Position numbers and translations under genes: made by a program. Below, piece by piece: positions 9,942 to 21,573 of a DNA stretch of 64,000 nucleotides. Each line of letters opens with the position of its first letter. Position 1 is the first letter of the stretch. The notes under the pieces were generated by a model that was given only the letters and a program-made list of their open reading frames with translations, was not told the origin of the DNA and made no database searches. Origin of the DNA: Buddleja alternifolia. Its lineage: Eukaryota > Streptophyta > Magnoliopsida > Lamiales > Scrophulariaceae. Location: assembly GCA_019426215.1 (NCBI GenBank), contig CM033393.1, positions 25,050,591 to 25,114,590 on the forward strand, written 5' to 3'.

Positions 9942-10660
9942 TGTTGCAAATGTGCCCTCAATGCCAACGAGGAGTTAGAATATAAGGCATGAGTTTTTAT
10001 TGTGCAACCTCTAATTAATATAAAGGCAAAAGATGTTGTTCGTATAATTCTTGATGGCATCTAAAAGTCTTAAATGAACAACTAGTCCATGTGTGTCAGG
10101 GAAAACCTTCGCACTCCTTATAGTAATTAAGGAGATGGGCACTGGAAGGGTTTGATACTTGATCACTTAAATGGTTCGCAAGTCGGAGAATCTCAATTGG
10201 ACATTGAGATTCAAATGGACACATGCTTTGACAAAGGAGTGTCAGTCGAACACTATGGGATAGTGGGAGTTTGTGTCATAGATACATTAATGGGATTAGT
10301 GTATTCGAGCACAGCTCGTAGTAATCCGATCACATGGGTTTTTACTCAGTGACTGTCAATGATTGGATTACTGATTATGAAGGTATGCGTGAGCCTTAAA
10401 CCTGAGGAGTTACGGTCACAGTGTGCTTATGACGTTGGATTCTGCCATCAGAGTAGTTAGGCCCAATTCACCCGTTGAAAGGTGGGGTTGACCTCGAAAT
10501 GCGTTCTAATGGGCAAGTAGCATGTGAGGTGATTGCCAAGAAGGAATTCACTGTCTAGAAAGTAAACGAGAAGTATCCTATGCGATCAAAGGTAAACGAG
10601 ATTAGAAGTCTCTCTAGCCAAAGCTGATGAACTAACTCTTGTTTAGAAATCTCACATTAC
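9942..10660 (+). mobile_element. Degenerate Copia-type LTR fragment, plus orientation
   Basis: Starts TGTTGCAAATGTGCCCTC, a decayed version of the shared LTR terminus. It then follows, on the opposite strand, the order of motifs of the LTRs at 38869-44344: GGAGTGTCAGTCG, CAATGATTGG, ACCTGAGGAGTTA, GAGTAGTTAG, CCTCGAAATGCG and GTAAACGAGA. It breaks off before the LTR end, where the tandem array begins. Confidence 0.75.
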
Positions 10661-10751
10661 TATGATTCTTAGCATAGCATCGAGTTCTATAAGTTTGACA
10701 TATTCTATGAGTTTGACATATTCCATGATTCTTAGCATAACATCGAGTTCT
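10661..10751. repeat. Short 63-bp direct repeat at the array edge
   Basis: ATGATTCTTAGCATA followed by ACATCGAGTTCTAT or GCATCGAGTTCTAT occurs at 10662 and 10725. It lies exactly at the junction between the LTR fragment and the array, so it may be filler DNA. Confidence 0.7.
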
Positions 10752-12174
10752 ATGAGTTTAAACACCAGCCTTCAAGTTTTGCAAACCCGTATTGAAGCCA
10801 TAGCCGCCGCCACAAAACGGCACGAAATCGAGAACAAAAAATGCTATTCTGAAGACACTAAACTCCATGAATCCCTAATGCAGCTCCTATCCAACATATT
10901 ACCACAAATAGCAGCCCCACCACCTCCCACAATCTCCCCACCGGCCCAAGTGACTCAAAAACTTGATGAAGATCGTGCATGGTTTGATCAAAGATATACA
11001 GCCATTAACACCCACAAATCTCAAGTCTCAGACAAATTTCAGAACCAAGCCTCAAAACTGTCGACAACAGTGCCACAATTTTATCAACAATTGAATCCAA
11101 CTACTAACTCAAATCTATGTCCCACCAATTCACCAACAACCGTGACCACATCCCGCAATTTCAATATCTTAACCTAGAATATCCACCACCCTTTGTCCCT
11201 AAATAACCTAAATTACAACCTACCTTCCAAACTTTAACTCAAAGACAACCATCAAAGGACTAGAAATTCAAATAAAAAATAGACAAACAAACCGAAGGTG
11301 GAAAAGGAATTTCAGTCGAGAGATTCTATATTTTTGAAATCGAAAACTTACTGGAAAATGTTCACTCAAAACCGTTCCTCTCTCAAATTGTCCCATCCAT
11401 TTTATAGACCGTTCAAGATAATTACGCAAATCAGTAAGCTTGATAGTTAAGAACCATGGAGACACCAACTACTATTCTACAAAATCGAATCTGGAAAAAA
11501 GGGAAATCTATATATCTGTATGTTTGGTTCAGTGGAATGACGTAACAGCAAAGGCATCTGCTTGGAAGGAAGTCATTTCCTTTCAATTTTCAAGAGGCTA
11601 TATTAGACACGCAAAAGATTATCATAAAGGGACAAAAGAAAATTCAAGCATTAGCGAAATAGGCAAACACTGAAAATGAAGAATTAGGCTAGGTGGATTT
11701 TGAAGCCATCTCTGATGCTTAAACAGAATTAACTCAGCAACCATTCCAGTCGAGTGGGCCTATTGACAACCCAGGCGAAAATTCTTTCATATCGGGCTTT
11801 GAGGACAAGGCCCTATTTGGGGAGGGGAGTATTGATATGCCTCCTGGCCCAATTGCAGTAGTGCAGCCCAAAACAAAGATCGAGCAACTGGGTTGGGCTA
11901 GAGATTATATTATGTAGAGTCTAAGTTTAATTTTAATTCAACATGTGATTTCAATTGTATTTTGATTATGTCAAATTCTTGTAGTGGAAGTAGTGGATTA
12001 AGGTGGTGGTAGACATGATTAACTGCTTTCCTTATTCCTAGGCTTTCCAATTCATGTATTTAATTCCATTATATTCCTTGAATGAAATTATAGAAAATTG
12101 CAGTAAAGTCTTTTTTCTTCCTTTTACGTATTCTTGGGAGTGTTGGTGTCACACTCATATTTTGGAACCTAACA
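10752..12174 (+). pseudogene. Array unit 1 (left-truncated): gag-like, chromodomain-like, LTR
   Basis: Enters at the LNTSLQVLQTRIEAI coiled segment of the gag-like region, lacking its Met. It then runs through the poly-Pro stretch (PPPPTISPPA) and DRAWFDQRY. The integrase tail is decayed. The chromodomain-like part is the best preserved of the array, reading VCLVQWNDVTAKASAWKEV around 11518-11575, which resembles the W-containing core of chromovirus chromodomains. LTR segment 11913-12174. Confidence 0.75.
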
Positions 12175-13661
12175 ATTGGTGCTTTCATTCTTGAACCATG
12201 CCTCCATGGCATGATTCTGATGCTACTTCACTTAATGACCAACACCGTACTTTAAACACCAGCCTTCAAGCTTTGCAAACCCGTATTGAAGACATAGCCG
12301 CCGCCGCAAAACAGCATGAAATCGAGAACAAAAAACGGTATGCCAAAGACACAAAAAATCCATGAATCCCTGATGCAACTCCAATCCAACATATTACCAC
12401 AAACAGCAGCCCCACCACCTTCCACAATCTCCACACAGGCCCAAGTGACTCTAAAACTTGATGAACATCGTCCATGGTTTGATCAAAAATACGCAGCCAT
12501 TAACACCCTTAAATCTCAGGTCTCAGCCAAATTCCAAAAACAAGCCTCAAAACTGTCGATAACAGTGCCACAACTTTATCAACAAATGAATCCAACTACT
12601 AAACTAAATCTTTATCCCAACAATACATCAACAACCGTAACCAACATCCATCAATTTCCATATCTTAACCTAGAATATCCACCACCATTTGTCCCTAAAC
12701 AACCTAAATTGCAGGCCACCTTCCATACTCAACTTCAAATCAAAGACAACCATCAAACAACAAGAAATTCAAATAAAAATAGACTAACAAGCCGAAGATG
12801 GAAAAGGAATTTAAGCCGGGAGATTTTATATTTTTGAAATCGAAAGATTACTGGCATATGTTCACTCAAGAACGATCTTCTCTCAAACTGTCCCATCGAT
12901 TTTATAGATCGTTCAAGATAATTACGCGAATCGGCAAGCTTGATAGTGAAGAACCATGGAGACCACCAACCGCTCTTCTGCAAACTCGAATTTCAAAAAA
13001 AGGGAAAGCTACATATCGATATGTTTGGTTCGGTGGAACGACACAACAACAAAGGCATCTGCTTTAGAGGAACTCAATTCCTTTCAACATTCAAGAGGCC
13101 ATTTCAGACACGTAAAAGATTTATAGAAAGGGACAAAAGGAAATTTAAGCATTAGTGAAATGGGCAAACACTGAAAACGAAGAATTAGGTTACCCCTCTC
13201 TGATGCTTACATAGAATTAACTCAGCATCCATTCCAGTAAAGTAGGCGTCTTGACAACCCAGACGAAAATTCTTTCATATCGGGCCATGAGCACAAGGCC
13301 CTATTTGGGGATGGAAGTATTTATATGCCTCCTGGCGCAATTGCTGCAGTGCGGCCCAAAAGAAAGATCGAGCAACTGGGCTGGGCTAGAGATTATATTA
13401 TGTAGAGTCTAAGTTAAATTTTAATTCAGCATGTGATTTCAATTGTGTTTTGATTAAGTCAAATTCTTGTAGTGAAAATTAGTGGATTAAGTTGATGGTA
13501 GACGTGATTAACTGCTTTCCTTATTCTTAGGCTTTTCAATTCATGTATTTAATTCCAATATTTTCCTTGACTGAAATTATCGAAAATTGCGGTAAAGTCT
13601 TTATTCTTTCTTTCACGTATTCTCGGGAGTGTTGATTCCACACTCATATTTTGGAACCACA
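12175..13661 (+). pseudogene. Array unit 2: gag-like, integrase C-terminus, LTR
   Basis: ATG at 12198 follows the primer-site-like sequence. A frame at 12316-12837 covers the gag-like coil, poly-Pro and Tyr/Pro-rich region. A second frame with its own ATG at 12798 overlaps it and reads EKEFKPGDFIFLKSKDYW and LKLSHRFYRSFKIITRIGKL. That is the family's integrase C-terminal GPF/Y-type module, in which a phenylalanine-tyrosine core precedes a basic segment. A decayed chromodomain-like tail follows. LTR segment 13401-13661. Confidence 0.8.
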
Positions 13662-15157
13662 ATTGGTGCTTTCATTCTTGAACCATGCCTCCATGCCGTG
13701 ATTCTGATCCTACTTCACTTAACAACCAAATTCATACTTTAAACACCAGCCTTCAAGCTTTGCAAACCCGTATTGAAGCCATGGCCGTCGCCGCAAAACG
13801 GCACAAAATCGAGAACAAAAAATGCTATGCCGAAGACACAAAACACCATGAATCCCTGATGCAGCACATATCCAACATATTACAACAGACAGCAGCCCCA
13901 CCACCTCCCACAATCTCCCCACCAGCCCAAGTGACTCAAAAACTTGATGAAGATCGTGCATGGTTTGATCAAAGATACGCACCCATTAACACCCTCAAAT
14001 CTCAAGTCTCAGCCAAAGTCTAGAACCAAGCCACAAAACTGTCGACAACAGTGCCACAATTTTTTCAACAAATGAATCCAACTATTAACCCTAATCTTTA
14101 TCACACCAATTCACCAACAACCGTAACCAACATCCCTCAATTTTAATATCTTAACCTAGAATATCCACCACCCTTTGTCCCTAAACAACCTAAATTACAG
14201 ACCACCTTCCATACTCCACTTGAACTCAAAGACAACCATCAAACAACCAGAAATTTAAATCAAAAACAGACAAACAACCCAAAGATGAAAAAAGAATTTC
14301 TGACGAGAGATTCCATATTATTGAAATAGAAAGTTTACAGGCAAATGTTCACTCAAAACCGTTCCTCTCTCAAACTGTCCCATCAATTTAATAGACCGTT
14401 CAAGATAATTACGTGAATCGGGAAGCTTGATAGTGAAGAACCATGGAGACCACCCGCTGCTATTCTGCAAAATCGAATCTCAAAAAAAGGGAATATATCC
14501 ATATGTTTGGTTCGGTGGAAACACGCAACAAGAAAGGCATCTGCTTGGGAGGAACTCAATTGCTTTCAACTTTCAAGATGCTATTTCAGAGACGCAAAAG
14601 ATTTTCAAAAAGGGACAAAAGGAAATTCAAGCATTAGTGAAATGCGCAAACTTTGAAAATGAACAATTAGGTTATGTGGATTTTTAAGCCCTCTCTAATG
14701 TTTACACAGAACAAACTCAACCTCCATTCCAGTCAAGTGGGTCAATTGACAACCTAGACAAAAATTCTTTCGTATCGGGCCTCGAGGACAACGCCCTATT
14801 TGGGAAAGGGAAGTATTGATATGCCTCCTGGCCCAATTGCAGCAGTGCGGCCCAAAAGAAAGATCGAGCAACTGGGTTGGGCTAGAGATTATATTATGTA
14901 GAGTCTAAGTTTAATTTTAATTCAACATGTGATTTCAATTGTATTTTGATTATGTAAAATCGGGTAGTGGAAGTAGTGGATTAAGGTGGTGGTACACGTG
15001 ATTAACTGCTTTCCTTATTCCTCGGCTTTCCAGTTCATGTATTTAATTCCATTATATTGCTTGAATGAAATTATCGAAAATTGCAGTAAAGTCTTTCTTC
15101 TTCCTTTTACGGATTCTTGGGAGTGTTTGTTCCACAGTCATATTTTGAAACCTAACA
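13662..15157 (+). pseudogene. Array unit 3: gag-like, integrase/chromodomain remnant, LTR
   Basis: ATG at 13685 opens a 112-codon gag-like frame (MPPCRDSDPTSLNNQ start, IEAMAVAAKRH coil, PPPPTISPPA, DRAWFDQRY) that ends early at a stop inside the SQVSAKV segment. The integrase C-terminal module is frameshifted. The chromodomain-like part can be followed at 14490-14640. LTR segment 14897-15157. Confidence 0.78.
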
Positions 15158-15275
15158 ATTGGTGCTTTCATTCTTGAACCATGCCTCCTTGCCATGATTC
15201 TGATCCTACTTCACTTAACGACCAACACCGTACTTTAAACACCAGCCTTCAATCTTTGCAAACTCGTATTGAAGA

Positions 15276-16669
15276 TGACACGCTAGAAGCTAACGTGCTT
15301 TGGATAGCAAGAGTACTAGTCGTGGTAGTAATAAAAGTGGACAAAAAATAAGTCCGGGTTGTCGAACCACGGAGACTTGAATTTTTAGTTTCTGATTTTC
15401 AAAAGGGTAAAAGACACTTAAAGTAAAGCGGGACTAAAACAACTAAGTAAACGAAGGACCAAAGGAGGGAACAAGCTATGGATTAAACTTCACGTATGAT
15501 AAAATGACCAAGGCACATGCTACAACCAAATCTACTCGTCAATTTATATGGGTTACTCCTTGAATTATTAGACTCCTATTGCTTTGGTGGAAACTCCTAA
15601 ATTAATTATTACCCGATGTCTCGGCTCATAATAATCCTATGATTAGTTGACGGTTATCTAAATATGTCTATCCGAAAATCTAATCAAGAATCACGCATTA
15701 ATGTTCTAGAGCTTCCCCGAATAAATCCGGCTAACAACACCCGGGAATCTTTACCTATTTCTAGGAGCAATCCCTCATTTGTTTCGGGTGATGTGTTAAT
15801 TCCCTTGCACCCTAATCTATCTTCTCTCGAACAACTAGATTAGGCAAGATAGCAAGCATATGGTGATCAAACACATGATTGGCATAAAAGCATAGAATTA
15901 ACACACAAAGCAATAGGAGAATTAATACAAGAAGTAACTTCACATATATTGACTCATAAATTGGCCTTCACATGGCCTTAGTCTCACAAATTTAGCTCAA
16001 AATCAATAACATAGAAGATCCTAATGTAGTCATATACATAATCATAGACAAGTATGTAATGAAAAACATATGAAAACTCCCTATATTGCTTGATTGATGA
16101 TGTATCCCAAGCTAGATCTCCTTCTTAGCCTCTTAGAGTTGATGAAGAATGGCCCAAAACCCAGCAAATCGCCCCTAATCTCCCAGATTCCCCCCCCCCC
16201 CCCCCCACCAAATGAATTGAAAAATCCTATTTATAGTTCCAAAATTCTGTTATCGCGGCGCCTGGGCGCGCGTTGATCGGCGCCTAGGCGCCGCCTATGT
16301 GGAGTGTCTTTCTTGGGGCAAAAGTTCCAGGTCGCCCAGGCGCGGCAAATGGGGCGCCCAGGCGCGCGATGTGTGGCGCCTAGGCGTGGCTGTTCAGGCG
16401 CCTAGGCGCGGAAGTGCGAAGCTTTGATTGCTGTTGCTGGGTCGCGCCCGGGCGCGAGAAGAATGGCGCCTAGGCGCCTCAGTGCGAAGCCTTGAGCAAA
16501 GTTGGGTAAATGAGTCGTCTTTTTGCCCTTTTCTTCGTCCATCGTCGCTTACTACCTGAAGTCACTTCACACACATATTAAACGCACGAGTGGCACGAAA
16601 TAAACCGTATACGAGCCTAAATTGTCATTAAAAAGGGCCTAAAAACTTATGCAAACACGACTCCTATCA
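15276..16669 (-). mobile_element. Solo LTR (Gypsy type), TSD GAAGA
   Basis: A 1,394-bp segment with TG..CA ends (TGACACGCTAG at the left, ACTCCTATCA at the right) is flanked by GAAGA at 15271-15275 and again at 16670-16674, a perfect target-site duplication. No internal domain or second LTR is present. The minus-strand start TGATAGGAG and the ACCCGGACTTATTT-type end suggest a Tat/Athila-group LTR. It contains a poly-C run (about 16187-16206) and a GC-rich motif array. It postdates unit 4 of the array. Confidence 0.9.
16256..16490. repeat. GC-rich palindromic motif array in the solo LTR
   Basis: GGCGCCTGGGCGCG, GGCGCCTAGGCGCC (a perfect 14-bp palindrome near 16280) and variants recur at least seven times. 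Spacers include GAAGTGCGAAGC. The same motif set in the same relative orientation makes up the gag tail at 4591-4800. Confidence 0.85.
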
Positions 16670-18394
16670 GAAGACATAGCCGCCGCCGCAAAACAGCTTG
16701 AAATAGAGAACAAAAAACGCTATGCCGAAGACACAAAATGCCATGAAACCCTGATGCAGCTCCTCTCCAACATATTACCACAAACAGCAGCCCCACCACC
16801 TCCCACAATCTCCCCACAAGCCCAAGTGACTCTAAAACTTGATGAACATAGTCCATGGTTTGATAAAAAATACGCAGCCATTAACACCCTTAAATCTCAA
16901 GTCTCAGCCAAATTCTAGAACCAAACCTCAAATCTGCCGACAACAGTGCCACAACTTTATCAACAAATGAATCCAACTACTAAACTAAATCTTTATCCCA
17001 ACAATTCACCAATAACCGTAACTAACATCCATCAATTTCCATATCTTAACCAAGAATATCCACCACCCTTTGTCCCTAAACAACCTAAATTACAGGCCAC
17101 CGTCCATACCCAACTTCAACTCAAAGACAACCATCAAACAACCAGAAATTCAAATAAAAACAGACTAAGAAGCCGAAGATGGAAAAGGAATTTCTGCAGG
17201 GAGATTCTATATTTTTGAAATCGAAAGATTACTGGAAAGTGTTCACTCAAAAACGTTCTTCTCTCAAACTGTCCCATCGATTTTATAGATCGTTCAGGAT
17301 AATGACGCGAATCGGGAAGCTTTATAGTGAAAAATCTTTATCCCAACAATTCACCAACAGCCATAACCAACATCCATCAATTTTCATATCTTAACCTAGA
17401 ATATCCACAACCCTTTGTCCCTAAACAACCTAAATTGCAGGCCACCTTCCATACTCAACTTCAACTCAAAGACAACCATCAAACCACTTGAAAGTCAAAT
17501 AAAAACAGACTAACAAGCTAAAGATGGAAAAGGAATTTCAGCCGGGAGATTCTATATTTTTATAATCGAAAGATTACTGGCAAATGTTCACTCAAAAACG
17601 TTCTTCTCTCAAACTGTCCAATTGATTTTATAGATCGTTCAAGATAATTACGCGAATCGGGAAGCTTTATAGTGAAGAACCATGGAGACCACCAGCCGCT
17701 ATTCTGCAAAATCGAATCTCAAAAAAAGGGAAAGCTACATATCGATATGTTTGGTTCGGTGGAACGACACAACAACAAAGGCATCTACTTGGGACGAACT
17801 CAATTCCTTTCAACTTTCAAGAGGCTATTTCAAACACACAAAAGATTTATAGAAAGGGACAAAAGGAAATTCAAGCATTAGTGAAATGGGCAAATACTGA
17901 AAACGAAGCATTAGGTTAGGTGGATTTTGAACCCCTTTCTGATGCTTACACAGAATTAACTCAGCATCCATTCCAGTAAAGTGGGCGTATTGACAACCCA
18001 GACGAAAATTCTTTCATATCGGGCCTTGAGGACAAGGCCCTATTTGGGGATGGGAGTACTGATATGCCTCCGGCCCAATTGCAGCACGGCCCAAAAGAAA
18101 GATCGAGCAACTGGGCCGGGCTAGAGATTATATTGTGTAAAGTCTATGTTTAATTTTAATTCATCTTGTGATTTCAATTGTATCTTGATTATGTCAAATT
18201 CTTGTAGTGGAAGTAGTGGATTAAGTTGGTGGTATACGTGATTAACTGCTATCCTTATTCTTAGGCTTTTCGATTCATGTATTTAATTCCAATATTTTCC
18301 TTGATTGAAATTATCGAAAATTGCAGTAAAGTCTTTCTTCTTTCTTTCCTGTATTCTTGTAGTGTTGATTCCACACTCATATTTTGGAACCACA

Positions 18395-20069
18395 ATTGGT
18401 ACTTTCATTCTTGAACCATGCCTCCATGCCGTGATTTTGATCCTACTTCACTTAACGACCAAATCCGTACTTTAAACACCAGCCTTCAAGCTTTGCAAAC
18501 CTGTATTGAAGCCTTAGCCGCCGCCGCAACACGGCACAAAATTGAGAACAAAAAATGCTATGCCGAAGACAAAACACCATGAATCCCTGATGCAGCTCAT
18601 ATCCAATATATTACAACAGACAGCAGCCCCACCATCTCCCATAATCTCCCCACCGGCCCAAATGACTCAAAAACTTGATGAAAATCGTGCATGGTTTGAT
18701 CAAAGATACGCACCCATTAACACCCTCAAATCGCAACGTTTACTGTCTGTTCTTGATTCAACACACTTCCACTGTAGTGTCCGAGTAGAAAGTCTCAGCC
18801 AAAGTCCAGAACCAAGCCTCAAAACTGTCGACAATAGTGCCACACTTTTATCAACAAATGAATCCAACTACTAATCCTAATCTTTATCCCACCAATTCAC
18901 CAACAACAGTAACCAACATCCCTCAATTTTAATATCTTAACCTAGAATATCCACCACCCTTTGTCCCTAAACAACTAAATTACAGACCACCTTCCATACT
19001 CAACTTGAACTCAAAGACAACCATCAAACGACCGGAAATTTAAATCAAAAATAGACAAACGAGCCAAAGATGAAAATGGGATTCTAACTAGAGATTCCAT
19101 ATTATTCAAATCGAAAGTTTACTGGCAAATGTTCACTCAAAACTATTCCTCTTTCAAACTGTCCCATCGATTTAATAGACCGTTCAAGATAATTACGTGA
19201 ATCGGGAAGCTTGATAGTGAAGAACCATAAAGACCACCAGCCACTATTCTGCAAAATCGAATCTCGAAAAAAGGGAATATATCCATATGTTTGGTTTGGT
19301 GGAAAGACGCAATAAGAAAGGAATTTGCTTGGGAGGAACCCAATTCCTTTCAACTTTCAAGAGGCTATTTCAGACACACAAAAGATTTTCAAAAAGCGAC
19401 AAAAGGAAATTCAAGCACTAGGGAATATATCCATATGTTCGGTTCGGTGGAAAGACGCAACAAGAAAGGCATCTGCTTGGGAGGAACTCAATTCCTTTCA
19501 ACTTTCAAGAGGCTATTTCAGACACACAAAAGATTTTTAAAAAGGGACAAAAGGAAATTCAAGCATTAGTGAAATGGGCAAACACTGAAAGTGAAGAATT
19601 AGGCTATGTGGATTTTGAAGCCCTCTCTGATGTTTACACAGAATTAACTCAGCCGTCATTCTAGTCAAGTGGGCCAATTGACAACCCAGACGAAAATTCT
19701 TTCATATCGAGCGTCGAGGACAAGGCCCTATTTGGGGAGGGGAGTATTGATATGCCTCCTGGCCCAATTGCAGCAGTGCGGCCCAAAAGAAAGATCGAGC
19801 AACTGGACTGGGCTAGAGATTATATTATGTAGAGTCTTAAGTTTAATTTTAGTTCAGCATGTGATTTCAATTATATTTTGATTAAGTCAAATTCTTGTAG
19901 TGGAAGTAGTGGATTAAGTTGGTGGGGAGACGTGACTAACTGCTTTCCTTATTCCTAGGCTTTTCAGTTCATGTATTTAATTCCAATATTTTCCTTGAAG
20001 TAAAGTCTTTCTTCTTCCTTTTATGTATTCTTGGGAGTGTTGGTTCCACACTCATATTTTGGAACCACA
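18395..20069 (+). pseudogene. Array unit 5 with duplicated chromodomain-like segment
   Basis: ATG at 18418. A ~58-bp insertion of unknown origin sits at about 18736-18793 in the gag-like part. The chromodomain-like segment starting GGGAATATATCC is present twice, at 19273 and 19421 (148-bp period). The LTR segment (19828-20069) is about 18 bp short. These three changes account for the 1,675-bp length compared with 1,487 bp for unit 2. Confidence 0.8.
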
Positions 20070-21573
20070 ATTGGTGCTTTCATTCTTGAACCATGTCTCC
20101 ATGATGTGATTCTGATCCTACTTCACTTAACGACCAAATCGGTACTTTAAACACCAGCCTTCAAACTTTGCATACCCGTATTGAAGCCGTGGCCGCCGCC
20201 GCAAAACAGCACAAAATCGAGAACAAAAAACACTACGCCGAAGACACAAAACACCATGAATCCTTGATGCAGCACATATCCAATATATTACCACAAACAG
20301 CAGCCCCACCACCTCCCACAATCTCCCCACCGGCCCAAGTGACTCAAACTTGATGAAGATCGTGCATGGATTGATCAAAGATACGCACCCATTAACACCC
20401 TCAAATCTCAAGCCTCAGCCAAATTCCAGAACCAAGCCTCAAAATTGTCGACAACAGTGCCACAATTTCATCAACAAATGAATCCAACTACTAACCCAAA
20501 TCTCTATCCCACCATTTCACCAACAGCCGTAACCAACATCCCTTAATTTTCATATCTTAACCTAGAATATCCACCACCCTTTGTCCCTAAACAACCTAAA
20601 TTACTAACCACCTTCCATACTTAACTTCAACTCGAAGACAACCATCAAACGACCAGAAATTTAAATCAAAAACAAACAAACATGCCGAAGATGGAAAAGG
20701 AATTTCTGAATTTTTGCCGAGAGATTCTTTATTTTTGAAATCGAAAGCTTACTGGCAAATGTTCACTTAAAACCATTCCCCTCTCAAACTGTCCCATCGA
20801 TTTATAGACCATTCAAGATAATTACACGACAGGAAGCTTGATAGTGAAGAACCATGGAGACCACCAGCTGCTTTTCTGCAAAAATCGAATCTGAAAAAAA
20901 GGGAAACCTATATATCCATATGTTTGGTTCAGTGGAACGACGCAACAACAAAGGCATCTACTTGGGAGGAACTCAATTCCTTTCGACTTTCAAGAGGCTA
21001 TTTCAGACACGCAAAAGATTTTCAGAAAGAGACAAAAGGAAATTCAAGCGTTAGTGAAATGGGCAAACACTGAAAATGAAGAATTAGGTTAGGTGAATTT
21101 TGAAGCCCTCTCTAATGTTTACACAGAATTAACTCAACCACCATTCCAGTCAAGTGGGCCTATTGACAACCCAGACGAAAATTCTTTCCGATCGGGCCTT
21201 GAGGACAAAGCTCTATTTGGGGAGGGGAGTATTAATATGCCTACTGGCCCAATTGCAGCAGTGCAACCCAAAAGAAAGACCGAGCAACTAGGCGGGGCTA
21301 GAGATTATAATATGTAGAGTCTAAGTTTAATTTTAATTCAACATGCGATTTCAATTGTATTTTGATTAAGTCAAATTCGTGTATCAGAAGTAGTGGATTA
21401 AGTTGGTGGATGACGTGATTAGCTAGTTTCCTTATTCCTAGGCTTTCCAGTTCATGTATTTAATTCCAATATTTTCTTGAATGAAATAATAAAAAATTGC
21501 AATAAAGTCTTTCTTCTTCCTTTTACGTATTCTTGGGAGTGTTAGTTTCACACTCATATTTTGGAACCTAACA
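20070..21573 (+). pseudogene. Array unit 6 (right end of the array)
   Basis: ATG at 20093. The gag-like coil, poly-Pro and FDQRY-type segments are recognisable but frameshifted at about 20345. The chromodomain-like region lies at 20900-21050. A tail resembling EDKALFGEGSINMPTGPIAA is open at 21190-21317. The terminal LTR 21313-21573 ends the array; the next bases (TTCCC) are unrelated to the start of any unit. Confidence 0.78.

Larger units (their letters stand above)
15158..18394 (+). pseudogene. Array unit 4, split by a solo LTR and carrying an internal duplication
   Basis: ATG at 15181 starts the gag-like region, which is cut at 15275 by the solo LTR (15276-16669) and resumes at 16670 with the duplicated GAAGA. 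Within the resumed part a ~345-bp segment is duplicated: CTTTATCCCAACAATTCACC occurs at 16991 and 17336. This gives two partial integrase C-terminal modules (about 17179-17330 and 17524-17640). Subtracting the 1,394-bp LTR, the 5-bp duplication and the 345-bp duplication leaves about 1,493 bp, the normal unit length. LTR segment 18136-18394. Confidence 0.8.
10752..21573 (+). repeat. Tandem array of a non-autonomous LTR retroelement (six ~1.49-kb units)
   Basis: Six head-to-tail units share one layout: a gag-like N-terminal coding stretch, an integrase C-terminal/chromodomain-like stretch, and a non-coding ~261-bp segment starting TGTAGAGTCTAAG and ending CCTAACA or CCACA. That segment behaves as an LTR. 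It has TG..CA ends, and ATTGGTGCTTTCATTC (a TGG-starting primer-site-like sequence) follows it each time. LTR segments lie at 11913-12174, 13401-13661, 14897-15157, 18136-18394, 19828-20069 and 21313-21573. After removing later insertions and duplications, units 2-6 are 1.48-1.51 kb long. The array stops cleanly at an LTR end at 21573; its left end is truncated. Protease, reverse transcriptase and RNase H are absent from every unit. Confidence 0.88.

Noticed and set aside
12252..12475. Minus-strand frames across the array units with Trp/Cys-rich hydrophobic products
   Set aside because: They are antisense shadows of the gag-like region and recur in each unit for that reason.
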